DNA from: an uncultured Lachnospiraceae bacterium
GTDB taxonomy: Bacteria; Bacillota; Clostridia; Lachnospirales; Lachnospiraceae
DNA: 32,172 nucleotides
Direction: 5' to 3'
Assembly (NCBI GenBank): GCA_947586255.1
Contig: CANPXP010000033.1
Coordinates: 1 to 32,172, forward strand
A program made the position numbers and the translations under genes. Numbering within the stretch: the first letter of the stretch is position 1; every line of letters starts with the position of its first letter. Shown here piece after piece: positions 16,842 through 25,405 of this stretch. A model generated the notes under the pieces. That model had not been told where the DNA came from and did not search any database. It saw only the letters and a program-made list of their open reading frames with translations.

Positions 16842-17699
16842 ATGAATATGGAACAGTTTTTCCAGACGCTGGACTCTTATTTTGATGAACAGAAGCTCGA
16901 CCAAATCGACCCCTTCCTCGTCTCCTCGCTGGAACAGGCGAAGGAGGAGCAGGACTACGGCGCTTACATTTCCATCTGCAATGAGATGATCGGCTTCTAC
17001 CGCAGCATATCCGCCTTTGAGAAGGCGTATGTCGCGGCCGAGGACGTGCTTCTTCTGATGGAAGAGCTGCATATGGAGCAGACGGAGCACTTTGCCACGA
17101 CGCTTTTGAACGCGGCCACAGCGTACCGCGCCGCGGGCGATTATACCACGGCGCTGCGCTATTACAGACAGGCGCTGCAGATCTACGACGGGCTCCTGGA
17201 TCCGCGGGATTACCGCTATGCGAGTCTGTACAACAATATGAGCATCCTGCTGGAGAAGATGGAGGAGAACGAGGACGCCATCGAGTATGCGAACAGGGCG
17301 CTCGCGATCATTGAGACGCTGCCGGACAGCGGCGCGCAGACGGCGACGACGATGACAAATCTGGCGCTTCTGTACTTTAAGGTGAACCGGACAGAGCAGG
17401 CGAAAGAACTGCTGGAGCGGGCGCTGGCGCTGTTCGAGAGCGGGGATGGCCCCGTCAACGAGCATTACAGCGGCGCGCTGGCCGGTGTTGCGGAGGCCTG
17501 GTATCGTATGGGCGATTACGCAAAATCTCTTTCTTACTATGAAAAAGCGCTGGCCGAAGTGAAGTCCCACTACGGGGAAAACATGAGCTACGCCGTCCTC
17601 TGCGAGAACTGCGCGGCGGTCTGTGAAAAGCTCTCCGACGGCGCGAAGCGCGCCGCGTATCTGGACAAAGCCGCCGCGGTGCGGGCGGCACTCGCATGA
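16842..17699 (+). CDS. TPR repeat protein
   Basis: A 285-residue soluble protein built of tetratricopeptide-type helical pairs, clearest from about 75 to 250. Typical phases are LLNAATAYRAAGDYTTALRYY, YNNMSILLEKM, MTNLALLYFKV and LAGVAEAWYRMGDYAKSL. No signal peptide or membrane segment is seen. TPR domains bind other proteins. The next gene, a DUF4037 protein, starts 28 bases later on the same strand and is probably in the same operon, so the two may act together. The partner of the TPR protein is not visible from sequence. An AAGGAA motif lies at usable distance before the ATG. Confidence 0.8.
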   Translation: MNMEQFFQTLDSYFDEQKLDQIDPFLVSSLEQAKEEQDYGAYISICNEMIGFYRSISAFEKAYVAAEDVLLLMEELHMEQTEHFATTLLNAATAYRAAGDYTTALRYYRQALQIYDGLLDPRDYRYASLYNNMSILLEKMEENEDAIEYANRALAIIETLPDSGAQTATTMTNLALLYFKVNRTEQAKELLERALALFESGDGPVNEHYSGALAGVAEAWYRMGDYAKSLSYYEKALAEVKSHYGENMSYAVLCENCAAVCEKLSDGAKRAAYLDKAAAVRAALA

Positions 17700-17726
17700 A
17701 CTGCGCAGAAGGAAAGAACACATCTT

Positions 17727-18668
17727 ATGAAGGGTTTGGAACTGGCGGAAAAATATTATGAAGCCTATGGCAGGCCGATGCTCGACACCCGGTTCCCGGA
17801 GGCCGCGAAATATGCGGCGGCCGGACTTGTGGGGCACGGCTCGGAGTGCTTCGGATTCGATGATGAGATTTCGATGGATCATGACTATGGTCCGTCTTTT
17901 TGTATCTGGCTGCCCAGAGAGATCTATGAGCGATGGGGCGGTGAAATGCAGGACGCCTATGATGCGCTCCCGGGGGAATTTATGGGCTTCGCCGCACGCA
18001 GGACGCAGGAGCAGGGGACGGGAAGAGTGGGGGTTCTCTGTCTGGAAGACTTCTACCGCGGCCTGATCGGACGGGATACGCCGCCCGTGTCCTGCGCCGA
18101 CTGGCTTGCGCTCGATGAGAACAGTCTGGCCGCCGCCGTAAACGGCAGAGTCTTTGAGGACAGGCTGGGGCGCTTCAGCGCCCTGCGGGAAAGCCTGAAG
18201 AGTTATTATCCGCGGGAGGTGTGGCTGAGGCGGCTGGCGCAGAGCATGGCGAAGGCCGCCCAGGCAGGGCAGTATAATTATGCCAGAGCCATGAAGCGGG
18301 GTGAGCGGCTCGCCGCCGAGATGGCGCTGGCGGATTTTGTCAGGGAGAGCATGCACACCGTCTATCTGCTGAACAGAACTTACGCGCCCTACGGCAAATG
18401 GCTTGCGCGCGGACTTAAAGGACTTACGGCGGGCGCGGAGATCGGCGACATGCTGGCACTGTTGTATACGATCCCCGATCCTGCCGCGGCGTGGGAGAAT
18501 GTCTCGCCGGGCGATTATCTCTACTGCCTGAATACCGACGACGGCAGGGTTCTCGTCATTGAGGCGGTCTGCAATGTCATCGTGCAGATGCTCAACGAGG
18601 CGGGGGTATCCGATCAGCATGATAACTTCCTGCAGAATCATATCGGCACAATCCTGGCGAAAATATGA
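17727..18668 (+). CDS. DUF4037 protein (nucleotidyltransferase-like)
   Basis: A 313-residue protein that matches my recollection of DUF4037. The N-terminal hallmark is GSECFGFDDEISMDHDYGPSF (about 37-57), a Gly-Ser followed by two acidic pairs as in nucleotidyltransferase active sites. Further family blocks are GEFMGFAARRT and GQYNYARAMKRGE. The fold is expected to be nucleotidyltransferase-like with a helical C-terminus, but the substrate is unknown. AAGGAAAG precedes the ATG. It follows the TPR gene closely. Aminoglycoside-type nucleotidyltransferases share the GS...D-x-D pattern, but no resistance role should be read into this one. Confidence 0.8.
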   Translation: MKGLELAEKYYEAYGRPMLDTRFPEAAKYAAAGLVGHGSECFGFDDEISMDHDYGPSFCIWLPREIYERWGGEMQDAYDALPGEFMGFAARRTQEQGTGRVGVLCLEDFYRGLIGRDTPPVSCADWLALDENSLAAAVNGRVFEDRLGRFSALRESLKSYYPREVWLRRLAQSMAKAAQAGQYNYARAMKRGERLAAEMALADFVRESMHTVYLLNRTYAPYGKWLARGLKGLTAGAEIGDMLALLYTIPDPAAAWENVSPGDYLYCLNTDDGRVLVIEAVCNVIVQMLNEAGVSDQHDNFLQNHIGTILAKI

Positions 18669-18678
18669 CGGGCCGTGC

Positions 18679-18707
18679 TTGAAACATATGTTCGAATATG
18701 TTACACT
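18679..18707 (+). promoter_or_regulatory. Promoter for the NusG-domain-II / Gx transporter / ruvAB group
   Basis: TTGAAA (18679-18684), a 17-base spacer, TACACT (18702-18707) with a TGn extension. It lies just upstream of the GTG start at 18727, which supports that start over an upstream ATG at 18688 that would overlap the promoter. Confidence 0.55.
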
Positions 18708-18726
18708 GTGCAGAGAGGGTCATCAC

Positions 18727-19209
18727 GTGAAGGAGAAAAAAACGCTTTTCAAAAAAGGCGATCTCATCCTGATCGCCGCCTGTTTTCTCGCGGCGGCGCT
18801 TCTCGCCGTATGCTTTGCGCTGCGGCGTGAGCCGGGCGTTACAGTGAATCTTCTGTGTGACGGCATCACGCTTGAGACGATTGCCCTCAACTCCGGACAG
18901 AGCGGTCCGGATCAGGCCGCCGGGGACGGTTATTACCTGATTACTTACCGGAATGGTGTGGCAGCCGTGGAATACTGCGCCGACGTGCCGAACCTCCGTT
19001 CCACGGAGACTGTCGGTTACAATCTGGTCTCGGTGCGGGACGGCGCGGTCAGCGTGGAAGCCGCCGACTGCAGGGACCAGATCTGTGTGCGCCACAAGCC
19101 GATCTCGAAGGCGGGAGAGAGCGTGATCTGTCTGCCGCACCGACTGATTGTGGAAATCACGGGAGCAGGGCGGACGGATGACGATACGCCGGACGGGGTG
19201 ACGGGATGA
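18727..19209 (+). CDS. NusG domain II-containing protein
   Basis: About 160 residues. A single membrane anchor (about 12-30) follows a lysine-rich start. The outer part carries the NusG-domain-II segment (VSVEAADCRDQICV, then ICLPHRLIVEI). The GTG start is preferred because GAGGG is seven bases away and a promoter lies immediately upstream. The family is membrane-bound and of unknown function, and it usually neighbours a Gx transporter, as here. The stop overlaps the next start (ATGA), so the two are coupled. Confidence 0.82.
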   Translation: MKEKKTLFKKGDLILIAACFLAAALLAVCFALRREPGVTVNLLCDGITLETIALNSGQSGPDQAAGDGYYLITYRNGVAAVEYCADVPNLRSTETVGYNLVSVRDGAVSVEAADCRDQICVRHKPISKAGESVICLPHRLIVEITGAGRTDDDTPDGVTG

Positions 19210-19757
19210 GGGCGGCGAGAGTGGCGCAGCTGGGGCTGTTTCTTTCCCTGGCACTGATTTTATCTTATGTGGAGTCGCTGCTTCCCTTTTCCTTCGGGAT
19301 ACCGGGCGTCAAGCTGGGACTGCCGAATCTGATTGTCGTATTGCTGTTGTATGGCGGCGGGCACAGATCGGCGGCCGCGGCGGATCGTGACGGTATACAG
19401 TGCACGGCTGTTTGTGTGGGCGGTATCAGGGACGCTCTTTTGGTCAATTTGCTGCGGATCGTTATTTCGGGATTTTTGTTCAGCGGTTTGTACACGATTC
19501 TGTATGCGCTCGCGGGCGCGCTTTTTAGCTTCGCGGCGATGCTCCTCGGCAGGCGGCGCCGCTGCTTCTCTGTAGTCGGCGTCAGCGTGCTAGGCGGCGT
19601 TTTTCACAATATCGGGCAGCTTGGGGCCGCTCTCTGTGTGACGCAGACGATCTATGTCGTCTATTACGCGCCGGCGCTGATCGCGGCCGGCACCGTGACC
19701 GGGGCGGTTCTGGGAATCGCGGCGTGCGCGCTCGTGCCGTATCTTAACCGAAAATGA
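19206..19757 (+). CDS. Gx transporter family membrane protein (heptaprenyl diphosphate synthase component I-like)
   Basis: A 183-residue membrane protein with about five hydrophobic segments. The family appears in the opening (MRAARVAQLGLFLSLALILSYVESLLPF), GIPGVKLGLPN, DALLVNLLRIVISGFLF, and GGVFHNIGQL. The region at about 50-72 is polar and looks inserted between LYG and GIRDALL. The name 'heptaprenyl diphosphate synthase component I' in databases is historical; the biochemical role of this family is not established. Co-occurrence with the NusG-II protein suggests a shared membrane function. Confidence 0.78.
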   Translation: MRAARVAQLGLFLSLALILSYVESLLPFSFGIPGVKLGLPNLIVVLLLYGGGHRSAAAADRDGIQCTAVCVGGIRDALLVNLLRIVISGFLFSGLYTILYALAGALFSFAAMLLGRRRRCFSVVGVSVLGGVFHNIGQLGAALCVTQTIYVVYYAPALIAAGTVTGAVLGIAACALVPYLNRK

Positions 19758-19770
19758 ATGGGAGATCGTT

Positions 19771-20385
19771 ATGTACGCTTATTTGAAGGGAACTCTGGAG
19801 GAGATCGCAGAGGACAATATCGTCGTGGAGACGGGAGGCGTCGGCTATAATGTGAAAGTGTCTACGACCACCGCGGAACTGCTTCCGCCGCCCGGCAGCG
19901 AGATCAAGATTTATACCTATACGCTGGTGCGGGAGGACGCTTTCCTGCTCTATGGCTTTCTGACCAGAGACGATCTGGAGATCTTTAAGAAGCTTATCAC
20001 GGTGAACGGCATCGGTCCGAAGGGCGGTCTTGCGATTCTGTCTGTGATGAGCGCGGACGCGCTTCGGTTCGCGATTATGGCGGGTGATGCGAAATCCATC
20101 GCCAAAGCGCCGGGCATCGGCAGCAAGACGGCCGAGCGCCTGATTCTCGACCTGCGGGACAAGGTATCTCTGGAAGATACGCTGCGGGGACTGGGAGATT
20201 CCACGGCCGTTACGGGCGGCTTGGGAAGCAGTGTGGACGGTGAGAGGAAGAAGGAGGCCATCGAGGCGCTGGTGGCGCTTGGATATTCCGCTTCGGACGC
20301 CGCCGCTGCGGTGAAGAAGGTGGAGGCGGACGAGGATATGCCAGTGGAGAGTATCCTGAAGGCCGCACTGAAATTTATGTTCTGA
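19771..20385 (+). CDS. ruvA: Holliday junction DNA helicase subunit RuvA
   Basis: A 204-residue protein of normal length. It opens with [12 protein letters not shown] and the family GVGYNV block, contains [15 protein letters not shown], then the helix-hairpin-helix segments [12 protein letters not shown] and [14 protein letters not shown], and ends in the mobile domain ([12 protein letters not shown]) that binds RuvB. RuvA binds four-way junctions as a tetramer and loads RuvB. It lies 13 bases after the Gx transporter gene and 10 bases before ruvB, in the usual order. GGGAG supports the start. Confidence 0.95.
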   Translation: MYAYLKGTLEEIAEDNIVVETGGVGYNVKVSTTTAELLPPPGSEIKIYTYTLVREDAFLLYGFLTRDDLEIFKKLITVNGIGPKGGLAILSVMSADALRFAIMAGDAKSIAKAPGIGSKTAERLILDLRDKVSLEDTLRGLGDSTAVTGGLGSSVDGERKKEAIEALVALGYSASDAAAAVKKVEADEDMPVESILKAALKFMF

Positions 20386-20395
20386 GGAGACATAT

Positions 20396-21394
20396 ATGGC
20401 TGGCAGAATGATTGAGACGAACCTGATAGAAGAGGATATCAAGATCGAGGGCTCCCTGAGGCCCCAGACTTTAGATGACTATATCGGTCAATCCAAGATC
20501 AAGGAGAATCTCCGGATTTATATCGAGGCTGCGAAACAGCGGCATGACGCTCTGGACCACGTGCTCTTTTACGGTCCCCCGGGACTGGGCAAGACGACGC
20601 TTGCGGGCATCATCGCCAACGAGATGGGTGTTCATATGAAAGTCACCAGCGGCCCCGCGATCGAAAAACCCGGTGAGATGGCGGCGATTTTAAACAACCT
20701 GCAGGAGGGGGATCTGCTGTTTGTGGACGAAATCCACAGACTGAACCGCCAGGTGGAGGAAGTGCTGTATCCGGCCATGGAGGACTACGCGATAGACATC
20801 ATGATCGGCAAGGGGGCGACGGCGCGCTCCATTCGTCTGGATCTGCCGCATTTTACGCTGGTGGGAGCCACCACAAGGGCCGGACTTCTGACCGCGCCGC
20901 TGCGGGACAGATTCGGCGTGATTCACAGACTGGAGTTCTACTCTGTCGAGGAGCTCAAGGTGATTGTGCAGCATTCCGCCGTGATTCTGGGTGTGAAGAT
21001 CGACGAGGAGGGGGCAGTGGAACTTGCCAGAAGAAGCCGCGGCACACCACGTCTCGCCAACCGTATGCTCAAGAGAGTGCGGGATTTTGCCCAGGTGAAA
21101 TATGACGGAGAGATCACGAAGGAGATTGCCAATACGGCGCTTGACCTGATGGACGTGGACAAGATGGGGCTGGACCACATCGACAGAAACATTCTATGTA
21201 CCATGATTGACAAGTTCAAGGGCGGTCCTGTCGGTCTGGATACACTGGCGGCGGCCATCGGCGAGGATGCCGGAACGATAGAGGATGTGTACGAGCCGTA
21301 TCTGATCAAGAACGGCTTCCTAAACAGAACGCCCCGCGGCAGGGTTGTCACGGAGCGTGCTTATCATCATTTCGGGATTGAGGCGCCGACGTAA
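20396..21394 (+). CDS. ruvB: Holliday junction branch migration ATPase RuvB
   Basis: A 332-residue AAA+ ATPase with the RuvB opening ([13 protein letters not shown]), Walker [10 protein letters not shown], Walker B DEIHRLNR, and sensor region [18 protein letters not shown]. The DNA-binding winged-helix end ([14 protein letters not shown]) is complete. It drives branch migration with RuvA at Holliday junctions. GAGGAGA lies at good distance before the ATG. Confidence 0.97.
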   Translation: MAGRMIETNLIEEDIKIEGSLRPQTLDDYIGQSKIKENLRIYIEAAKQRHDALDHVLFYGPPGLGKTTLAGIIANEMGVHMKVTSGPAIEKPGEMAAILNNLQEGDLLFVDEIHRLNRQVEEVLYPAMEDYAIDIMIGKGATARSIRLDLPHFTLVGATTRAGLLTAPLRDRFGVIHRLEFYSVEELKVIVQHSAVILGVKIDEEGAVELARRSRGTPRLANRMLKRVRDFAQVKYDGEITKEIANTALDLMDVDKMGLDHIDRNILCTMIDKFKGGPVGLDTLAAAIGEDAGTIEDVYEPYLIKNGFLNRTPRGRVVTERAYHHFGIEAPT

Positions 21395-21453
21395 GAGCCG
21401 CTGAGAGCGCAGGCGTGTCGGCTTCAAACCCGCTGTAGGCGGATTGATCGGCA

Positions 21454-22377
21454 TCACACTGTCACGTCGACGGCGGCGCCGGCGTTCTCGACAGAGACTT
21501 CTGCGGAAGCCTCCACGGGTATATCCACGCCGCCGAGCTCCAGGGACACGCCGGACAGACCGGTAGAAGAGTTATCCGCGTTGTCTGAACTGCCGTAAGA
21601 GGTGCTTCCGGCGGCGGCTTTCTCCTTAGCCAGCTTGTCGAACATCGCCTTGAGATATTCCATATCCGCCTTCATGATGTCGGTCATCTCCTCGGAGCGG
21701 TGCTTTTTCTTAAGCTGTTCCAAGTCCTCCGGCTCCATCTCCTGATAGCCTGCCTGCAGGAATTCCTCCATGAAGCTCTCCGACGATTCTATGGCTTCCT
21801 CGAGCTCCTGCGCGATTCTCTCCATTTCCTCTTCAAGTTCCTCGGCCAGCTTCTCCAGTTCTTCCTGCGTCATGCCGGTGGTGTCGAGAATTTCTTCCTC
21901 CTCTTCCTCCTCCGTGCGCATCTCCTCAGGATCGGTCAGGCCGCTCGTGCCCGTCTTCTCGATATTTTCTTCCTCCTGCAGATGCTTCAGGCGCTTCTTG
22001 GCCACGCGGGCGATCTTCTCGGCGTGCAGGAGAGCATTGTGGATTTCCGCATAGTCGTAGTCGCCGCTTATGAGCTTCATGCGCAGATCCGCAATCTGAA
22101 ATTTCGTCTTTGTGACGAGCTGTTTGGCGTTGACGGAAGTCTTGGTGCGCAGGATCTGATTGGACAGTCTTTTGAAGTTGTACTGCAGTTTTTTGTATTT
22201 TTTCTGTCCGGTTTTGGACGCGCTACTTTTTTTCTCCGCCCGCGTGCGGGACGTGGAGACAGACATTGTCCCCGCAAAGGAGCCGTCTCTGTTGTACAGA
22301 TCGATCTTCATAGTGCCGTTGCTCATGGAGCTGATATTGCCCACCAGCATTCTGCCGCTTCCCGTCATGTCGTTCAC
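21454..22377 (-). CDS. Coiled-coil protein of unknown function behind a flagellar-type promoter
   Basis: About 307 residues. The N-terminus (about 10-45) is beta-like (MLVGNISSMSNGTMKIDLYN), then comes a basic helical part (KKYKKLQYNFKRLSNQIL), then long acidic coiled coil (about 130-235, with runs of Glu) and a low-complexity C-terminus. I do not recognise the family. No signal peptide or membrane segment is seen. The start is GTG at 22375-22377 with AAAGG close by; ATG at 22368 is an alternative. A near-perfect sigma-D (FliA) promoter lies just upstream, so it may belong to the motility regulon. It runs convergently toward ruvB. Function cannot be given; a flagellar accessory or coiled-coil cytoskeletal role is only a guess. 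Confidence 0.75.
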   Translation of the reverse strand: MNDMTGSGRMLVGNISSMSNGTMKIDLYNRDGSFAGTMSVSTSRTRAEKKSSASKTGQKKYKKLQYNFKRLSNQILRTKTSVNAKQLVTKTKFQIADLRMKLISGDYDYAEIHNALLHAEKIARVAKKRLKHLQEEENIEKTGTSGLTDPEEMRTEEEEEEEILDTTGMTQEELEKLAEELEEEMERIAQELEEAIESSESFMEEFLQAGYQEMEPEDLEQLKKKHRSEEMTDIMKADMEYLKAMFDKLAKEKAAAGSTSYGSSDNADNSSTGLSGVSLELGGVDIPVEASAEVSVENAGAAVDVTV

Positions 22378-22433
22378 CCTGCCTTTCCGCCTCCGTGCGC
22401 CTGCGCCGGCAAACTCGATAGTTGTTATCTTTT

Positions 22434-22461
22434 TTATCGGCTTAAACGGGTTTTTACTTTA
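22434..22461 (-). promoter_or_regulatory. Sigma-D (sigma-28, flagellar) promoter
   Basis: On the minus strand: TAAA (plus 22458-22461), a 16-base spacer, and GCCGATAA (plus 22434-22441). This matches the flagellar sigma factor consensus TAAA-N14-16-GCCGATAA/T base for base. It is about 57 bases from the GTG of the coiled-coil gene. Confidence 0.7.
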
Positions 22462-22498
22462 CAATGCGGTCTCTGTGAACGGTGTTTTTCATGACCAA

Positions 22499-22510
22499 AA
22501 AAGCGCTTTT
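22499..22510. repeat. 12-bp palindrome
   Basis: AAAAGCGCTTTT is a perfect palindrome between the coiled-coil gene's flagellar promoter and the zapA promoter. It could be an operator serving either divergent gene, or chance. Confidence 0.4.
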
Positions 22511-22581
22511 CATGACGAGATGAAGTTGTCGTTCATCCGGCCAATCGCCCGGCGGGCAATGGTGTAAACGATAAAAAAAGG

Positions 22582-22610
22582 TTGAAATTCTGTCCCGGGA
22601 ACTATATAAT
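22582..22610 (+). promoter_or_regulatory. Consensus sigma-A promoter for zapA
   Basis: TTGAAA (22582-22587), exactly 17 bases, then TATAAT (22605-22610). This is the best vegetative promoter in the window, 56 bases before the zapA start. Confidence 0.75.
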
Positions 22611-22666
22611 AAATGCTGTATAATATATTCGGTCGTGTGACATATGATGCATTGGAGGAACGCCCC

Positions 22667-23074
22667 ATGTCAACGAAAACAGACACTGAAGTCATTATCG
22701 CCGGCAAGGTATTCACGCTGAGCGGTTACGAGAGTGAAGAGTATTTACAGAAAGTGGCTTCCTACATAAACAACAAGGTGTCGGAGTACAATAAGGTCGA
22801 CAGCTTCAAGCGGCAGTCGCTGGACACCCAGAATGTGCTGTTACAGCTCAATATCGCGGACGATTACTTTAAGGCCAGAAAACAGATCAGCCTGAAGGAA
22901 GAGGAACTGCAGAGGAAGGAAACCGAGATCTACGACTTGAAGCACGACCTGGTCGCCGCGCAGATGAAGCTGGAAAGCATGGAAAAGACGGTCAATACGC
23001 TGCGGAATGAGGCGGCTGAAAACGAGAAGAAGATCGTCCGTCTGGAGACGGAGTTAAGAGAACAGAAGAAATAA
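22667..23074 (+). CDS. zapA: Cell division protein ZapA
   Basis: A 135-residue protein. The N-terminal ZapA domain shows VIIAGKVFTLSGYESEEYLQKVASYIN (about 8-34), the usual opening of the family, and the second half is a coiled coil rich in Glu, Lys and Leu. ZapA binds FtsZ and bundles its protofilaments at mid-cell. The ATG at 22667 follows GGAGG by eight bases; a longer frame from 22613 would read through the promoter's downstream leader. The terminator at 23087 ends the transcript. Coupling with the following wall-synthesis genes fits a division role. Confidence 0.85.
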   Translation: MSTKTDTEVIIAGKVFTLSGYESEEYLQKVASYINNKVSEYNKVDSFKRQSLDTQNVLLQLNIADDYFKARKQISLKEEELQRKETEIYDLKHDLVAAQMKLESMEKTVNTLRNEAAENEKKIVRLETELREQKK

Positions 23075-23086
23075 AACCGGAAGCAT

Positions 23087-23117
23087 AGCCCTGTCAGAGA
23101 AATCTACAGGGCTTTTT
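23087..23117 (+). terminator. Intrinsic terminator after zapA
   Basis: AGCCCTGT (23087-23094) and ACAGGGCT (23106-23113) form a perfect 8-bp stem, 11-base loop, then TTTT. The U32 peptidase gene starts only 15 bases after it, so expression of that gene depends on read-through or a promoter I cannot see. Confidence 0.8.
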
Positions 23118-23131
23118 CAAAGGAATCTTTT

Positions 23132-25399
23132 ATGAAGAACAAAGTGGAACTGCTGGCGCCCGCCGGAAATTACGAGGCCTTTGTGGGCGCCGTCAACGCC
23201 GGGGCGGACGCCGTGTATCTGGGCGGCGACAGGTTCGGCGCGCGAGCTTACGCGGACAACTTTACGGCCGACGAGATCTGCCGGGCACTCCATACGGCTC
23301 ATTTTCTGGGCAAAAAAATATATTTAACCGTCAACACGCTGATCAAGGAGACGGAACTCGGCGAACTGTGCGGCTGGCTGGCACCTTTCTATGAGGCGGG
23401 GCTGGACGGCGTGATCGTGCAGGACATTGGCGCGCTGTGCCGCATCAGAGAGAATTTTCCCGATCTGGACCTGCACGCGAGTACCCAGATGACGCTGACC
23501 GGCGCGGATGGGGCAGCTTTCCTCAAACAGTTCGGCGTCACGCGCGTCGTCCCGGCGAGAGAACTCTCCCTCGCGGAAGTGCGAGAGATGAGAGCACGGA
23601 CCGGGCTGGAGATCGAGTGCTTCATCCACGGCGCGATGTGCTACTGTTACTCGGGGCAGTGCCTGTTCAGCAGTATCCTGGGCGGCAGGAGCGGCAACAG
23701 AGGACGCTGCGCCCAGCCCTGCAGACTCCCGTACCGCATCTGCATGGGCGAAAAGTCTGCGGCTGCGCCGGAATATCCGCTCAGCCTCAAGGATATGTGC
23801 ACCATAGAATATATCCCGCGGTTGATCGAAGCAGGGATTGATTCCTTCAAGATAGAAGGCCGCATGAAAAGGCCGGAGTACGCGGCCGGCGTCACCACTA
23901 TATACCGCAAGTATATCGACCTCTATGAGGAGGCGGGTCCGGAAGGCTATCGCGTGGCGAAGGAGGATATGGACAGGCTGCGCAGTCTCTACATCCGAAG
24001 CGAAGTGCAGACCGGCTACTATGAGCGGCATAATGGGCGGGAGATGATTACACCGGGTAAACCGGGCTATACGGGAAGCAGCCGGCAGCTTCTCGACGAG
24101 ATCAGAGCCCGCTATCTTCAAAAAGCGTCGGATAGACGTCCTGTCAGGCTGCACGGCGTATTCCAGATCGGTCAGCCGGCCGTCTTAAAGCTTACGGATG
24201 CCGACGGCGTGAGCGCATCGGCGAGCGGCGGCACGGTGGAGGAGGCAAAGAACAGGCCTCTGCAGAGGGAGGAAATCGCACGACAGCTTGTAAAGACCGG
24301 CAATTCACTGATCGAGGCAGCCGCCTGTGATATCGACATGGATGACGGCGTCTTTCTTCCCGTGAGCGCTTTGAACGAGCTGCGGCGGGAAGGAATTGCG
24401 GCTTACGAGAGAGCGCGCATCGCCGCGTTTGGCCTGTTTCCTGCCGGACAGCGCGTTTCAGGGAACTATATGCCCCCAAAAGATAGACTGACCAAGTCGG
24501 TCAAAGATAGCGTGACGCATTTATCCGGTTCTGCCGGGCAGACAAAAGAGCCGGCAGAAAGCGGCGAACCCCGGACGGATATTCTCGTCTCCACCGCGGA
24601 CCAGCTGGCAGCGGCGGCGGAACATCCCTGCAGGCGCATCTATATAGAGAGCGATCTGTTCATGGAAAAGCCGGAGGAAATCCGCGCATTTTTGCGGGCG
24701 CACGACAACAGGGAATATTATCTGGCGCTTCCACGCATTCTCAGGCGCCGGGATGAGGAATACCTGCACAATCTGGCAGCTTGTATTCCCGACAATGTCG
24801 GCGGATTCCTGATCCGCAATTACGAGGCCGCGGCGTTTGTCGGAAAACTCGAAGGCTCCTATGCCGTCGTGCCGGATGCGAACCTGTATGTCTTTAACCG
24901 GGACAGCCTGCGCTTCTGGGCGCGCTATGGCGGCGAGTGTACGCTGCCCTATGAGCTGAACGGCCGGGAATGTAGGGCGCTGACCGGACAGGCGCACGAA
25001 ATCCATATCGCGGCTGCGCTGATCGTGTATGGCAGGATTCCCCTGATGCTCAGCGCCAACTGCCTCCGAAAGACGGCAGGACATTGTCTGCTCGACAGCG
25101 GCCGGAGCGGCCCGGATGTTGCCGTGGATCGCGCGCCGGCGGCTCCGGTACGGCTGAGGGACAGATACGGTGCAGATTTTCCTGTGGAAACAAACTGCCA
25201 GCACTGTTATAATGTTATCTATAACTCTGTGCCGTATTCGCTTCACCGGCAGCAAGCGGAGGTCCGCCGCGTCGGCGCGGACATATGGCGCTATGATTTC
25301 ACGACAGAATCCGGGGAAGACTGCCGTCTGATTCTCTCAGGCAGCGGATTCCCCTATGAGAAATACACGGCCGGACATTTTAAACGAGGCGTAGAATAA
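23132..25399 (+). CDS. Peptidase U32 family protein (large form, RlhA-like)
   Basis: A 755-residue member of family U32. The N-terminal TIM-barrel-like domain opens with VELLAPAGNYEAF. The family signature is ECFIHGAMCYCYSGQC (about 162-177), followed by RSGNRGRCAQPCRLPY and FKIEGRMKRPEYAAGV. The C-terminal ~350 residues match the long, two-domain subgroup (DUF3656 type), to which E. coli RlhA (tRNA/rRNA hydroxylation) belongs. The Cys-rich motif may carry an iron-sulfur cluster. Despite the family name, protease activity should not be assumed. The start follows AAAGGAATC. The gene lies directly ahead of ftsW/rodA-like and penicillin-binding protein genes. Confidence 0.83.
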   Translation: MKNKVELLAPAGNYEAFVGAVNAGADAVYLGGDRFGARAYADNFTADEICRALHTAHFLGKKIYLTVNTLIKETELGELCGWLAPFYEAGLDGVIVQDIGALCRIRENFPDLDLHASTQMTLTGADGAAFLKQFGVTRVVPARELSLAEVREMRARTGLEIECFIHGAMCYCYSGQCLFSSILGGRSGNRGRCAQPCRLPYRICMGEKSAAAPEYPLSLKDMCTIEYIPRLIEAGIDSFKIEGRMKRPEYAAGVTTIYRKYIDLYEEAGPEGYRVAKEDMDRLRSLYIRSEVQTGYYERHNGREMITPGKPGYTGSSRQLLDEIRARYLQKASDRRPVRLHGVFQIGQPAVLKLTDADGVSASASGGTVEEAKNRPLQREEIARQLVKTGNSLIEAAACDIDMDDGVFLPVSALNELRREGIAAYERARIAAFGLFPAGQRVSGNYMPPKDRLTKSVKDSVTHLSGSAGQTKEPAESGEPRTDILVSTADQLAAAAEHPCRRIYIESDLFMEKPEEIRAFLRAHDNREYYLALPRILRRRDEEYLHNLAACIPDNVGGFLIRNYEAAAFVGKLEGSYAVVPDANLYVFNRDSLRFWARYGGECTLPYELNGRECRALTGQAHEIHIAAALIVYGRIPLMLSANCLRKTAGHCLLDSGRSGPDVAVDRAPAAPVRLRDRYGADFPVETNCQHCYNVIYNSVPYSLHRQQAEVRRVGADIWRYDFTTESGEDCRLILSGSGFPYEKYTAGHFKRGVE

Positions 25400-25405
25400 T
25401 ACTTT

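Noticed and set aside
16809-18641. 610-codon open frame on the minus strand
   Set aside because: It covers the TPR and DUF4037 genes exactly on the other strand; it lacks a recognisable family and is explained by GC-rich codon use of the real genes.
21700-22494. 264-codon plus-strand frame over the coiled-coil gene
   Set aside because: Leu/Phe-rich antisense of a Glu/Lys-rich coiled coil; no ribosome binding site.
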